Notes under the pieces: generated by a model
The model's input: the letters and a program-made list of their open reading frames with translations, nothing else
Databases searched by the model: none
What the model was told of the DNA's origin: nothing
Translations under genes and position numbers: made by a program
Assembly (NCBI GenBank): GCA_965198045.1
Contig: CBDAOL010000010.1
Coordinates: forward strand, 186,001 to 250,000
Length of the DNA stretch: 64,000 bases
Origin: CBDDEC01 sp965198045
GTDB taxonomy: Bacteria > Chloroflexota > Dehalococcoidia > UBA2979
Direction: 5' to 3'
Part shown: piece after piece, positions 16,303 through 26,196 of the stretch
Numbering within the stretch: the first letter of the stretch is position 1
Layout: every line of letters begins with the position of its first letter

Positions 16303-17355
16303 GTGCGAGTGATCCAGTTTGAGTTGCCAGGCCAAGGGAGAAGGGTAGGCGTAGTCGATGGCGAGGATGTCATCGACCTAACTTCGTCCGAGCCGACGCT
16401 GACCACCGTTTATCGCGTATTCGAGCATGCGCAGGAAGATGGCCTGAGCCTCGAAGAAGCGATGGGGACAGTTGCGGACTCGGGTCATGCGACTCGTTTG
16501 CCGTACTCATCGTTACTAGAAGGGTCGGTCGAGAGTCCTGAGGCGCCGCATCTGCTTTCGCCGATCGACCATGATGATCCGCACCACGTGTTGATTTCCG
16601 GGACGGGATTGACTCACACGGGCAGCATGGAGTCGAGGGACAAGATGCACGCCGAAGCAGACGCGCTGGACGTGGAGGAACCTGCGACGGACTCGGCGAA
16701 GATGTTCCAGATGGGCATCGAGGGCGGAAAGCCCAGCGCGGGTGTGCGCGGGACTGCGCCGGAGTGGTTTCACAAGGGGAATGGGACGCTCCTGCGGGCG
16801 CCGGGCGAGGCATTGGAGCTGCCGGCGTTCGCACTGGATGGCGGCGAGGAGCCTGAGCTTGCGGGCTGCTACATCATCGACCGTGAAGGCGTGCCGAGGC
16901 GGTTGGGGTTCGCTCTGGGCAACGAGTGGTCCGATCACGAGACCGAGAGGATCAACTATCTGTATCTGGCGCCTTCAAAGTTGCGGGTGTGCTCCATTGG
17001 TCCGGAACTGGTGACGGACTTCGACTTCGGCGAGCTGGAGCTCCAGTGCACGGTCACGCGCGGTGGCCAGACGATTTACGCGAGCGGTCCGCTCTACACT
17101 GGCGAGAAATACATGTCGCACTCGCTGGCAAATTGTGAGGATCACCACTTCAAGTATCCAGGGCATCGCGTGCCGGGCGACGTTCATATTCACTTCTTCG
17201 GAACGAGCCAGTTGAGCTACTCGACCCGCAGGTGGAAATACGCCGCCGGGGACGAGATCACTATTGCGTCGGTGGGATTCAGCGCGCCGTTGCGTAACCA
17301 AGTGGCTGATGGGATTGCAGCCGATGGAGACGTGATCCCGGTGGTAAAGGCATAG
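16303..17355 (+). CDS. GguC/AraD1-family protein (fumarylacetoacetate hydrolase superfamily)
   Basis: 350 residues. MRVIQFELPGQGRRVGVVDG at the start, LISGTGLTHTGS, MFQMGIEGGKPSAGVRGTAPEWFHKG and GNEWSDHETERINYLYLAPSKLRVCSIGP in order match AraD1/GguC proteins, some of which dehydrate 2-keto-3-deoxy-pentonates. The Glu/Asp metal ligands of the FAH fold are likely in the NEWSDHE region. It starts at GTG 16303 with GGGAGG upstream, 18 bases after the chimera's stop. Together with the enolase-superfamily dehydratase at 29845 it suggests sugar-acid catabolism; the substrate is inferred only from family. Confidence 0.85.
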   Translation: MRVIQFELPGQGRRVGVVDGEDVIDLTSSEPTLTTVYRVFEHAQEDGLSLEEAMGTVADSGHATRLPYSSLLEGSVESPEAPHLLSPIDHDDPHHVLISGTGLTHTGSMESRDKMHAEADALDVEEPATDSAKMFQMGIEGGKPSAGVRGTAPEWFHKGNGTLLRAPGEALELPAFALDGGEEPELAGCYIIDREGVPRRLGFALGNEWSDHETERINYLYLAPSKLRVCSIGPELVTDFDFGELELQCTVTRGGQTIYASGPLYTGEKYMSHSLANCEDHHFKYPGHRVPGDVHIHFFGTSQLSYSTRRWKYAAGDEITIASVGFSAPLRNQVADGIAADGDVIPVVKA

Positions 17356-17649
17356 AAGAGTCGGGAACAAGTGGCAAAGGCGCGGGAGGAGCGGATCAAG
17401 ATATTCCCGCGGCCTTGCGGGAAGCCGAATGGTACGACGCGTGAGTTGCTGTCGGAGGGAATGAGCTCTCACCCCAGCCCTCCTTGCGACAAGCTCAGCG
17501 TGATCGCCGTATCTGCGCCGAGTTGTAACCTGATTCCCTGTGGACACGCCCTCCCGACACCTGCACTCCCGCCTCCGTAGTAGCTTGAATCCGGCGCGGG
17601 GAGGAGACGGTGTCACAGCCAGCGACATACCCCGAGTCCAGCAGTGGGA

Positions 17650-17851
17650 CGACGGTACTCGTTGCCGGAATCCGGTCGTCTCGTAAAGGCCGATGCGCTG
17701 CAGCACATTGCCGGACATGCCACCGAGCCACATGGGGCTCCGGCGCCGCGGACGCAGGTCGATACCGGCGGCACCGATCGTCTCGAACGCGCCCTCGAGT
17801 GTCACGAGCTGCTCCTCCAGAGCCGCGGCAGCTGCGCGTGCTCGTCATAGC
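17650..17851 (-). pseudogene. LLM-class flavin-dependent oxidoreductase fragment
   Basis: The minus frame reads AAALEEQLVTLEGAFETIGA, then RRRSPMWLGGMSGNVLQRIGLY. The PMWLGG.S.NVLQRI.LY pattern is the C-terminal barrel strand of luciferase-like (often F420-dependent) monooxygenases. Only about 65 residues remain and the frame is closed on the upstream side. The bases from 17356 to 17649 hold nothing I can identify. Confidence 0.5.
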
Positions 17852-17933
17852 CGTCCACGGAACCAGGTCAGCTCCAGGTTGACAGCCCGCTACAATAGAG
17901 CGTCAAGGTAACCGTTTTCTCGGAGCTGCTCAG

Positions 17934-18878
17934 GTGCAAGTGTACGTGGCCCGGCGTCTGATGAATATGATCCCTGTCTTGGTGGGCCTTTCTCTGATCG
18001 TCTTTCTGCTGATTCGCGTCATCCCGGGCGATGCGACCGATGCGATCCTCGAGGAGAGCCCGACAGCCGTGCGGAAGGACGAGCTGCGCGCGCAGTTGGG
18101 CCTAGACCGACCTCTCCCAGTGCAGTACGGGCTCTGGGTCAGGGGGATCGCCACCGGCGACTTCGGGACCTCCTTTTGGACGAACCGTCCGGTGAGAGAC
18201 AGCATCGTGCGCACGCTCCCGGTGACAGTTGAGCTCGCGGTTCTGGCGTCGCTTGTCGCCGCGCTGGTAGCACTGCCGATTGGCGTGCTGGGGGCGCTGA
18301 AGCAGGACACGATGTGGGACTACATCGGCCGCTCCATCGGCATCGCCGCGCTCTCTGTGCCGAACTTGTTCTTAGGAACCCTTGTAATCGTGCTGCCGGC
18401 GATCTACTTCGGCTGGGTGCCTCCGGTCACCTATCGGCCGATCTGGGAGGAGCCCCTGCGCAACCTCGAACAGTTCTGGCTGCCGTCGCTGGTAATCGGC
18501 GCGTCGACATCCGCAGCGCTGATGCGTATGATGCGTTCGACTCTGCTTGAGGTCTTGCGTCAGGACTACATTCGGACAGCACGCGCGAAAGGCCTGCACG
18601 AAGCGACAGTAGTCCGCCGCCACGCCGTGAAGAACTGCTTGATCCCCGTGATCACGATGTACGGCGGTCTGGTTGCAGGACTGCTCACCGGCACGGTCAT
18701 CACTGAGACCATCTTCAACCTTCCGGGGCTTGGAAACCTGACGATCGATGCGATCTCGCAGCGCGATTACCCGCAGATCCAAGCTAACGTCCTCCTTTTC
18801 GGGGTGATATACGTGATAGCGAATCTCCTCGTCGACGTCTCTTATGCCTTCCTCAACCCAAGGATTCGCTTTGACTGA
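17934..18878 (+). CDS. Dipeptide/oligopeptide-type ABC transporter permease (DppB-like)
   Basis: 314 residues, six predicted membrane spans. MQVYVARRLMNMIPVLVGLS is the usual DppB N-terminus, and the conserved cytoplasmic EAA loop is RTARAKGLHEATVVRRHAVKN. FNLPGLGNLTIDAI and DYPQIQ near the end are typical. It forms the channel with the DppC-like protein, whose gene overlaps its 3' end. Start GTG 17934 gives the family-standard N-terminus. No ATPase genes follow, so energising subunits must be elsewhere. Clients of this family include peptides, nickel and plant or sugar-acid metabolites. Confidence 0.93.
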   Translation: MQVYVARRLMNMIPVLVGLSLIVFLLIRVIPGDATDAILEESPTAVRKDELRAQLGLDRPLPVQYGLWVRGIATGDFGTSFWTNRPVRDSIVRTLPVTVELAVLASLVAALVALPIGVLGALKQDTMWDYIGRSIGIAALSVPNLFLGTLVIVLPAIYFGWVPPVTYRPIWEEPLRNLEQFWLPSLVIGASTSAALMRMMRSTLLEVLRQDYIRTARAKGLHEATVVRRHAVKNCLIPVITMYGGLVAGLLTGTVITETIFNLPGLGNLTIDAISQRDYPQIQANVLLFGVIYVIANLLVDVSYAFLNPRIRFD

Positions 18879-19782
18879 CCTCAGAAGGCCGAGCCAGACT
18901 TCGGCGTTGCCGGCATTTCGATCGCATGGCGGGAATGCCGCCTGGAGGTCTACGCGCGCCTTCATCTCAAAGAAGCCGCTGGGCACGGCTGGCGGGGCGG
19001 TCATACTGCTCCTCGCCATCGTGGCCGCGACCGCACCGCTGATTGCGCCCTACGACCCGAACGAGTCTGTGGGCGGCGCCCGTCTTCTTGCCCCATCGAC
19101 GACGCACTTCATGGGGACCGACAACCTGGGTCGCGACCTGCTAAGCCGAATCATCTATGGAGCGCGGGTCTCGATTGTGATCGGGCTGGGCGCGGCGCTC
19201 GTCGGCACGGCTGCCGGCGTGGCCCTGGGGCTCACCTCAGGCTATCTCGGAGGTGTAGTGGATGAGGTCATCCAGCGCGTCATGGACTCGATGCTGGCCT
19301 TCCCAGGTCTCATCCTGGCCCTAGCACTCGTGGCGATGATGGGACCCAGCCTCCGGAACGTGCTGATCGCGATCGTCATCGGATCGATCCCATCAAAGAC
19401 GCGCGTTATCCGCGGAGCAGTACTTTCCGTCAAACAGGAGGACTTCGTGACCGCGGCCCGTGCGCTGGGCGCTCCTGGCTGGCGGATTGCCGTATTTCAC
19501 CTACTGCCCAATATCTTTGCCCCAGTCTTGATCCTGGGTTCACTGTCCTTCGGGACGGCCATCATCGCGGAGGCTTCTCTCTCGTTCCTCGGACTCGGTA
19601 TCCAGCCTCCGACCCCCTCGTGGGGAGCGATGCTCAGCGGTCCGAGCCGACGATTCATGACGACTGCGCCCTGGATGGCCATTTTCCCGGGCCTCGCCAT
19701 CAGCTCCGTCATCTTTGGCGTCAATGTGTTTGGCGATGCACTGCGGGACGTCCTCGATCCGAGGCTTCGAGGCTCGCAGTGA
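18844..19782 (+). CDS. Dipeptide/oligopeptide-type ABC transporter permease (DppC-like)
   Basis: 313 residues with N-terminal cytoplasmic region, RAFISKKPLGTAGGAVILLL (first span), MGTDNLGRDLLSRIIYGAR, and the EAA loop TAARALGAPGWRIAVFHLLPN. The end GVNVFGDALRDVLDPRLRG is the standard DppC terminus. ATG 18844 overlaps the upstream permease by 35 bases; a TTG at 18870 overlapping its stop is another possible start. A short remnant of a second, related terminus lies 110 bases downstream. It pairs with the DppB-like permease and probably with the solute-binding protein at 21402, from which an IS now separates it. Confidence 0.93.
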   Translation: MPSSTQGFALTDLRRPSQTSALPAFRSHGGNAAWRSTRAFISKKPLGTAGGAVILLLAIVAATAPLIAPYDPNESVGGARLLAPSTTHFMGTDNLGRDLLSRIIYGARVSIVIGLGAALVGTAAGVALGLTSGYLGGVVDEVIQRVMDSMLAFPGLILALALVAMMGPSLRNVLIAIVIGSIPSKTRVIRGAVLSVKQEDFVTAARALGAPGWRIAVFHLLPNIFAPVLILGSLSFGTAIIAEASLSFLGLGIQPPTPSWGAMLSGPSRRFMTTAPWMAIFPGLAISSVIFGVNVFGDALRDVLDPRLRGSQ

Positions 19783-19891
19783 ATATAGGCGCCCGTGAAT
19801 GACGATCATCTTGAGATCGCTTTCAGTGGCGGTGACACCGGCTGTGCGTCACGCCTGATCGTCCTTTCCGTGCCCTCCCTATCAAGCATTC

Positions 19892-19959
19892 GTGATATTC
19901 GGCCCGAACACGTTTGGCGACGCGCTGCGGGACACTCTCGATCCGGGGCTTCGATGCTA
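19892..19959 (+). pseudogene. Remnant of a second DppC-type permease C-terminus
   Basis: Reads VIFGPNTFGDALRDTLDPGL and a stop, parallel to VIFGVNVFGDALRDVLDPRL at the end of the intact permease. Bases just after each stop also resemble one another (GCCCGTGAATGACGATC against GCCCGTGAGTCACGATC), so a longer paralogous segment was once here. Everything upstream is lost. Confidence 0.7.
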
Positions 19960-20017
19960 GCCGCGCTTGGAGCATTGGATGCCCGTGAGTCACGATCGTG
20001 TTCTCCCGGTCCACGGT

Positions 20018-21253
20018 CTTCTTGGACACCTGATTGGGGCAGCCTGCCCCTACGGACGAGGTGTGCATGACGGACTCAGCACAGGGAACGAAGGGGCGTG
20101 GTGAGGCGCGACCGGAGCGAGGTCGCTTCTCGTCGCGACGCAAGACCGAGGCAGTGCTCGGGCTGCTGCGCGGCGACGAGCCGACGCGCTTTCGCGTGAG
20201 CTCGGGGTGACCGCGGCGACGCTGGCTCAGTGGCGTGAGCGCTTCTTGCCGGCGGCCAGGCCTCGGTCAGGAGCCGGGCCGGCCGACGACGAGATCTCCG
20301 TCGCCTGCAAGCCAAGGTTGGCGCGATCACCATGGGCAACGAGCTGCTGCTCGAGCGTGCGCGCACGGCGGAGGCCAGAGTCCCTTTGGCACGCCGGAGG
20401 TCGAGGCGATGAGCCGGGCCAGCTCGCCCTCCAGCGGAGGCCGCTGCGGCACGGCCCCGCGTCTGCCAGCTCTGGGAGATCCCTCTCAACGGTCTACGAG
20501 CGGCGGGCGCGAGCGAGCCGGCCCGCGTAGCCAGCAGCGAAGCGTAGACCGCGGTGCGCGTGGACGGGCGCCACGTTCACCGAACAGATTCGCTCGGTAC
20601 TCGCCGGCTCACCGTTCATCGGCGCGGGCTAGCGCAAGGCCTGGGCGCGGCTGCACCTGGCCGGCGTGCGCACCTCAAAGGGGTCGGTGCTGCGGCTGAT
20701 GCGCGAGGCGGGGCTGCTCGCCCCGACCCGTGTGGGCGGGCGGCGGGCGCAAGATGGCACGATGACCACCGACAGCCCCGACGAGCTGTGGGGAACCGAC
20801 GCGACCGGCTGCCTAACCACCCGCGAGGGCAACGCCACTGTCTTCGTCGCCGTCGACCACTGCACCCACGAATGTGTCGGCATACACGCTGCTCGCCCGG
20901 GCACGCGCTTTCGAGGCGCTGGAGCCGCTGCGCCCGGGGCTGCGGGCGCACTACGGCGGCTGCGGGGCGAGCATCGCCGCCGGGCTGAGCCTGCGCCACG
21001 ACCACGGCAGCCAGTGCCTGAGCGACCACTTCTAGGACGAGCTACGCTTCCTCGGCATCCGCTCCAGCCCGTCGTTCTTGGCCGCGCCCGAGGGCAGCGG
21101 CTGCGCCGCGCGCTGATCGCCTTCAAGGAGCGCTACGATCGCCGCTGGCTCGTCGAGCGCCACGGCCACCGCACCCCCGGCCGCTGTCCGGCAGGCGCTC
21201 TCGCCGAACAGCAGGGCTGCCGCATGATTACCGCCAGCGAAGTGTCCAAGAAA
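20018..21253 (+). mobile_element. Degenerate IS3-family element
   Basis: Ends TTCTTGGACAC at 20019 and GTGTCCAAGAAA at 21242 are inverted. Inside, a broken orfA (RFSSRRKTEAVLGLLRGDEP) is followed in shifted frames by orfB pieces: MRTSKGSVLRLMREAGLLAP, PDELWGTDATGC with the first catalytic Asp, VFVAVDHCTHECVG and DHGSQCLSDHF ending in a stop. Several frameshifts and an in-frame TAG make it inactive. It separates the dppBC-like genes from the solute-binding gene. Confidence 0.8.
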
Positions 21254-21367
21254 CCAGGAGCGGTCCACCCTGTTGACAACGCTCTGACGGAGGGTTACAC
21301 CGTCGGTGCGGATCACGCCTGATGGCGCCAGCCTCGCAAGCTAACGCGGGGAGGCCCAGGGGGATCC

Positions 21368-21389
21368 AGCTATCCGAGAGCTATCCGAG
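21368..21389. repeat. Two tandem 11-bp units (AGCTATCCGAG) just before a ribosome-binding site
   Basis: A perfect direct duplication ending 12 bases before the ATG of the solute-binding gene. The following AGGGGAT is the likely ribosome-binding site. It may be a simple slippage product. Confidence 0.7.
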
Positions 21390-21401
21390 AGGGGATCTGG
21401 C

Positions 21402-23045
21402 ATGAGCGACACTAACTATTGGGCCGGGCGCGTCTCGCGGCGCGTATGGCTCCGCGGCGCGGGGATGGCAGGCGCGGGTCTCGCCGGCGCAGCCTTGATT
21501 GGCTGCGGCGACGACGACGACGACGCAGTCACGTCGGCGACGCAGGCGCCCGCCGTCGAGGCAAAGCGCGGCGGTGAGCTGATTCTCTCCGGCGGCGACC
21601 TCCAGAAGCTCGACTTCCAGGCGACGATCTCGAGTGCAACCCAGGTTTCATCGTCGCTCGTGTTCAGCCGGGTCCTGAAATACGATCCCCAGACTGACCA
21701 GAACGACTACGTGCTACAGCCAGACTTGGCGGAGTCGTGGGAGGTCAGCGACGACAAAGTCATCCTTAACCTCAAGAAGGGGGTGAAGTGGCAGAACCTC
21801 GATCCGATGAACGGGCGCGAGCTCACTTCCGCTGATGTCAAGTACTCGCTCGAGCGCGTCGCGACGGACGACCCGCAGTACGTCCACGCTTACAAGGTTG
21901 GGCCTATCGAGAGCATCGACGCGCCCGACGACCACACCGTCGTGCTGAACCTCAAGCGTCCGTCCGCGAACCTGCTCTTTGACATCGCCTCGGGTCAGGG
22001 GATGGGCATCGTACCGCGTGAGGTCATCGAGGCGGACGGGGACTTGAACAGTCGCTGGGTGGGCACCGGCCCCTTCATGCTCGACACCTGGGAGCAGGGT
22101 AGTCGCATTCGGTTCGTCCGAAACCCGGACTATCACCGCGAGGGGCTGCCGTATCTGGACTCCCTCGAGGTGCGCTTCATCCGCGACGCGTCGACGAACC
22201 TCGCGAACTTCATCGCCAACAAGCTTCACTTCTACGGCATACCGAGCCTTGAGCAGAAGGCGCAAGTCGAGGCGTCGACCGATGCCACGGTGCGCACGTT
22301 CGGCAACCTCGGCGGGACGCATAAGCTCTACAACGTGGGACCGAACGGAGTGGAGGCGCTGAAAGATCTCCGTGTCCGTCGGGCGATCGATATCGGAATC
22401 GACCGCGAGCTGATCTTGGACCTCGTGCTCGGTGGCGACGGAATCATCGCCGGGCCGCCACTGCCCCTGGGTTACGGTGAGTGGTCGCTGTCGCAGGACG
22501 AGGTGGCGAGCACCTATGCGCTGAACCTCTCTGAGGCCAGGAAGCTTGTGGATGCAGCCGGGCATTCGGGCTTGAAGCTGAAGATGCGTTACTCAAACAC
22601 CAGCTCATTCTCGTCGGATGAGAGCCCGCTGATGAAGCAGACGCTGGCGGACGTCGGCATCGATATCGAGCTCGAGCCTGTCGAGCGGACGGTCTACCTG
22701 AGTTCGCAAGTCGACAGTGACTTCGAATTCATGAGTATCGGAATGGGGTCGTATCCCGACCCGAACAACTACCTGTTCCCAACGTTCCACTCGGCAGGAA
22801 CGAAGAACTACGGCCAGGTGGACGACCCGAAATTGGATGCGTTGATCGAGGAATCCCAGATGATCCTGGACGACGAGGAGCGCATCGAGTTCATCAAGAA
22901 CCTCCAGCGCGACTGGCCCGAGTATCTGTACCGGACCTACTCGGTGAACTCGAACTCGCACAGCGCGTGGAGCAACGCCGTCACGGGTCACTTCGTCCCG
23001 AAGGGCTTTGACTGGCAACCCTTCGACAGCGTCTCGTTCGTATGA
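21402..23045 (+). CDS. ABC transporter solute-binding protein (SBP_bac_5, DppA/OppA-like lipoprotein)
   Basis: 547 residues. The twin-arginine signal is SRRVWLRGAGMAG, followed by a hydrophobic stretch and lipobox ALIGC, then an Asp-rich linker (GDDDDD), indicating a Tat-exported lipoprotein anchored outside the membrane. SBP_bac_5 features: LAESWEVSDDKVILNLKKGV, LTSADVKYSLERV, VVLNLKRPSANLL, RFVRNPDYHREGLPYLD, DLRVRRAIDIGIDRELI. It should capture the substrate for the DppBC-like permeases. The ligand cannot be read from sequence; the neighbouring CoA-transferases suggest an organic acid or its conjugate. Confidence 0.93.
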   Translation: MSDTNYWAGRVSRRVWLRGAGMAGAGLAGAALIGCGDDDDDAVTSATQAPAVEAKRGGELILSGGDLQKLDFQATISSATQVSSSLVFSRVLKYDPQTDQNDYVLQPDLAESWEVSDDKVILNLKKGVKWQNLDPMNGRELTSADVKYSLERVATDDPQYVHAYKVGPIESIDAPDDHTVVLNLKRPSANLLFDIASGQGMGIVPREVIEADGDLNSRWVGTGPFMLDTWEQGSRIRFVRNPDYHREGLPYLDSLEVRFIRDASTNLANFIANKLHFYGIPSLEQKAQVEASTDATVRTFGNLGGTHKLYNVGPNGVEALKDLRVRRAIDIGIDRELILDLVLGGDGIIAGPPLPLGYGEWSLSQDEVASTYALNLSEARKLVDAAGHSGLKLKMRYSNTSSFSSDESPLMKQTLADVGIDIELEPVERTVYLSSQVDSDFEFMSIGMGSYPDPNNYLFPTFHSAGTKNYGQVDDPKLDALIEESQMILDDEERIEFIKNLQRDWPEYLYRTYSVNSNSHSAWSNAVTGHFVPKGFDWQPFDSVSFV

Positions 23046-23159
23046 GCGCCAGCTCAGTCCTTGAGAGATGAGACCTCGCGCGGTCAAGCCGCAGCGTGGC
23101 TTGACCGCCCGGGCGCGCTCAACGCCCTCAGCCGTCGAAGGGGGCCTGACCGGTTTCCC

Positions 23160-23670
23160 GGACACCTAGACTGAGGCGTTCCTGGACAGCTAGACTGAGA
23201 TGACCTCGTCGCTCAGGCAGGAGTCAGCGAGCACCAACCGAACAGATCGTGAAGAGCCGTCACGGCGGACCTACGGGCGCGCCCCGTGTGCACGCCGTGC
23301 TTCGGGTCGGTCGTGGCTTGCGCTGCGGTCGTCAGCGTGTGGCTCGGCTGATGCGCGGTTCTTGTCGGGAAGGGAGCTTCCGACGGCCCGGGAGACGGCG
23401 TGCGGCCAGCACATGCAGGGATGACGATCTGATGCAGCGATTCGTGGCTGACGCGCCGGTTCGTCCTTGGCTGACGGACATCACCGAGGATCCCACGCTC
23501 GAGGACACGTTCTACTGCGCCGCCGTGTCGGACCTGCACTCGCGCCGGATCGTGGGTCGGTCGATTGCCGACCATGTGCGCAGTGAGCTCGTCGAGCGAC
23601 TCGATACCCGCACCTGGCGCAGGCGGACGGAGTTCGCATCTGCGATCGTCGAGTCGATCGAGGGCTCGTG
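23160..23670 (+). pseudogene. IS3-family transposase orfB remnant with duplicated element end
   Basis: Shifted frames give SRHGGPTGAPRVHAVLR, GLRCGRQRVARLMR, then FVADAPVRPWLTDITEDPTL, EDTFYCAAVSDLHSRRIVGR and SIADHVRSELV: the middle of an IS3-type integrase core that retains the first Asp. The second half with the Asp and Glu is gone. Just upstream, GGACACCTAGACTGAG and GGACAGCTAGACTGAG occur 24 bases apart, which may be duplicated element ends. The remnant runs straight into the next CoA-transferase gene. Confidence 0.7.
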
Positions 23671-24798
23671 ATGCTAGCGGCGTCGGCCGGAGCATTGGCG
23701 AACGTCAGGGTCGTTGACCTGTCGGATCGACTTTCGGGGGCCTTCTGTGCGCGACTCATGGGGGATCTGGCCGCCGACGTAGTGCTAGTGGAGAGCGACG
23801 ACGGTCACCCGCTTCGCCGTGAGGCACCCTTCCTCGGCGACGAGCCGGGCCCCGAGCGTTCCTTGCTCCACGCTTACGCCAACCTGAACAAGCGTTCGGC
23901 GCTGCTCGCGCGGGACGATCCGCGGCTACCCCGTTTGATCTCCCAGGCTGACGTGGCAGTAGTCAGCGATGATGCTACCGCCGCGTGGGTGAACGAATCT
24001 ACTGGTGAGAGCTGCATTGTCGCGGCCACGACCGCGTACGGGCTCAGCGGTCCCGATGCGTCAGTCCGCGGGAACGATCTCACAGCGTACGCCCGCAGCG
24101 GCTGGGCCTGGATGAACGGGGAGGAGGGGCAGCCCCCGCTGAAGGGCATCGCGAACCAGGTGGGATACCTGTCCGGTGTCATCACGTTCATTGGCACCGT
24201 AGCGGCTCTGCTGGAGCGGCAGAAGAGCACCCAGGGGCAGCGCGTCGACGTGAGCGAACTCGAGGCGCTGACACTTACCGCGGGGCCCAGCCTGTTGTCG
24301 CCTGCGTACGAAGGACGCTCAAGTAGCCGGGCGCTCCCGGATGTCTTCGGCGGGCCGGTGCCCGCAAGGGACGGATATGTCTCCGTAACATTCAGCCGCG
24401 CTCACTTCTGGCGGGACGCGATGAACGCCCTCGGCCTCGAACACCTTGCCGAGGATCCGAAGTACATCGACTCGGGGACCCGGCGTCAGTACCGGAGTGA
24501 ACTTGCCGCGCTCATCGAGGCGAAGCTGTCGGAGCGAGACCGCTGGGATGTCTTCGAGCAACTCGGCACGCTCCGCTGCGTATGCGGCGTGCTGCTTGAC
24601 ATGTCCGATCTTGACTCGAACCCGCACCTGAACGAGCGCGGTGTGTTCGTCCAGACGGAGGTGGAAGGGGAGACGGTTCGCATGCCGGGGGCGCCGTTCA
24701 AGATGTCGGTCACCCCTTGGGCGCTCACCAGGCAAGCCCCACGGCTCGGTGCCCACACGGACGAGGTGCTTGGAGAGTGGTTGGGAGGCAACGAGTGA
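23671..24798 (+). CDS. CaiB/BaiF-family (class III) CoA-transferase, a-type subunit of pair 1
   Basis: 375 residues. VRVVDLSDRLSGAFCARLMG at the start, NLNKRSALL (CoA-binding region), and GQRVDVSELEAL holding the expected catalytic Asp. Class III enzymes move CoA between carboxylic acids through an aspartyl-CoA thioester. It overlaps the next gene by GTGA, so the two are translationally coupled, as for two-gene heterodimeric enzymes such as BbsEF. The same a-b arrangement is repeated at 26197-28592. ATG 23671 is chosen over GTG 23668. Confidence 0.9.
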   Translation: MLAASAGALANVRVVDLSDRLSGAFCARLMGDLAADVVLVESDDGHPLRREAPFLGDEPGPERSLLHAYANLNKRSALLARDDPRLPRLISQADVAVVSDDATAAWVNESTGESCIVAATTAYGLSGPDASVRGNDLTAYARSGWAWMNGEEGQPPLKGIANQVGYLSGVITFIGTVAALLERQKSTQGQRVDVSELEALTLTAGPSLLSPAYEGRSSSRALPDVFGGPVPARDGYVSVTFSRAHFWRDAMNALGLEHLAEDPKYIDSGTRRQYRSELAALIEAKLSERDRWDVFEQLGTLRCVCGVLLDMSDLDSNPHLNERGVFVQTEVEGETVRMPGAPFKMSVTPWALTRQAPRLGAHTDEVLGEWLGGNE

Positions 24799-26045
24799 CG
24801 CCAGGACCGCTCGCCGGTACGCGTGTGCTAACGCTAACGCAGGCTTGGTCCGGCAGCTTCGCTACCGAACTGTTGGGCCTCCTGGGAGCGGATGTCATCC
24901 AGGTGGAGGCACGTCGCCGGCCCGACAACTGGCGCGGGGGGTACGAAGGCCGGATCCCGGACGCGATCCGGGACCCCGAGAAACGCCAGCGGACGTGGAA
25001 CGTCAGCCCACTCTACAACGCTGTCAATCTCAACAAGCGCGGGATCACACTCGACCTCAGCGACCCGCGAGGGCTTGACTACTTCAAACGGCTCGTCCCG
25101 CTGTCGGACGTGATCGTCGACAACTTCACACCCCGAGTCATGGCGAACTGGGGGCTGGACTTCGGGTCGCTCCGGGCTCTCAGGCCGAATGTGATCCAGG
25201 CGTCGCTATCGGCCTATGGTGCGTCCGGCCCGTACCGGAATGTGCCCGGCATTGGTGGCACGATCGAACCGATGTCGGGGATGTCATCGCTGCTCGGATA
25301 TGAGGGCGGCCGGCCGATGAACTCTGGGACTATGTATCCAGACGCCGTCGCCGGCATGTACCTCACCGCTGCAATTCTCGCCGCGCTTCACCACTGCGCG
25401 CGGTCCGGCGAGGGACAGTACATCGACCTTGGCATGATGGAGTCGAACGCCACATTTATCGGGGACGCATTCGTCGAGTACTCGGCGAACGGGACGGCGA
25501 GGCCGCGGTTGGGGAACCATCACCTACGCATCGCCCCGCACAGTATCTTCCAGGCCCGGGACGGCGAGTGGATCGCACTTTCCGCGGAGACGGACGAGCA
25601 GTGGGCTTCGCTGAAGAAGGTGATTGGGTCGCGTCGGCTTGACGCGCCGGAGTTCAGCAGCCGCGGATCGCGCAAACGGCACGAGGCTGAGCTCGACCTA
25701 GTAATCGACGATTGGCTACGAGACCAGGATGCCGCGGTCCTCGAGGAGCAACTCACCGGACTCGGTGTCCCGGCTTCCCGCGTCCGACATCCCGTCGAGG
25801 TCCTCAGCGATGAACAAATGCAGGCGCGCGGGTTCTTCGTCCAGGTGACGCATCCGGAAGCAGGAACGCACACGATGGTTGGAGTCCCGTGGCGATTCTC
25901 AAGGACGCCCGCACGTGTAGTTCGCCACTCCCCGATGATGGGGGAGCACAGCCAGGAGGTTCTCTCAGAGTTTCTCGGCGTGAGCGAAGAGGAGTACGAG
26001 CAGCTCGTTGCCGACAACGTGAGCGGAGATGAGCCACCAGTGTGA
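24795..26045 (+). CDS. CaiB/BaiF-family CoA-transferase, b-type subunit of pair 1
   Basis: 416 residues from GTG 24795, which overlaps the stop of the upstream subunit. GTRVLTLTQAWSGSFATELL, GADVIQVEARRRPDNWRGGY, AVNLNKRGITLDLSDPRG, GGTIEPMSGMSSLLGYEGG and GQYIDLGMMESN with the catalytic Asp. About 70 percent similar by eye to the b-type gene at 27342, and clearly a different subgroup from its a-type partner. Longer in-frame extensions upstream lie inside the previous gene and are rejected. Substrate unknown; probably an acid imported by the adjacent ABC transporter. Confidence 0.92.
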   Translation: MTPGPLAGTRVLTLTQAWSGSFATELLGLLGADVIQVEARRRPDNWRGGYEGRIPDAIRDPEKRQRTWNVSPLYNAVNLNKRGITLDLSDPRGLDYFKRLVPLSDVIVDNFTPRVMANWGLDFGSLRALRPNVIQASLSAYGASGPYRNVPGIGGTIEPMSGMSSLLGYEGGRPMNSGTMYPDAVAGMYLTAAILAALHHCARSGEGQYIDLGMMESNATFIGDAFVEYSANGTARPRLGNHHLRIAPHSIFQARDGEWIALSAETDEQWASLKKVIGSRRLDAPEFSSRGSRKRHEAELDLVIDDWLRDQDAAVLEEQLTGLGVPASRVRHPVEVLSDEQMQARGFFVQVTHPEAGTHTMVGVPWRFSRTPARVVRHSPMMGEHSQEVLSEFLGVSEEEYEQLVADNVSGDEPPV

Positions 26046-26196
26046 CCGTCGATCGCCTCAGCCCCCCCGCCCCTGTCATCCCAGAAGGAAGCCTCTCGCG
26101 CAATCCTGGTGAGCTGCGACTGATTGGCGGTAGGGGGAAGAGACCAAGGCTCGCAAGTCGCCGCGCCGCGTGGTCCGCGTCTGGGAAGGGTGACGC

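Noticed and set aside
16975..17640. Minus-strand coding sequence opposite the GguC-like gene
   Set aside because: Only the 17650-17851 part resembles a protein family (LLM); the rest is a shadow of the plus-strand gene.
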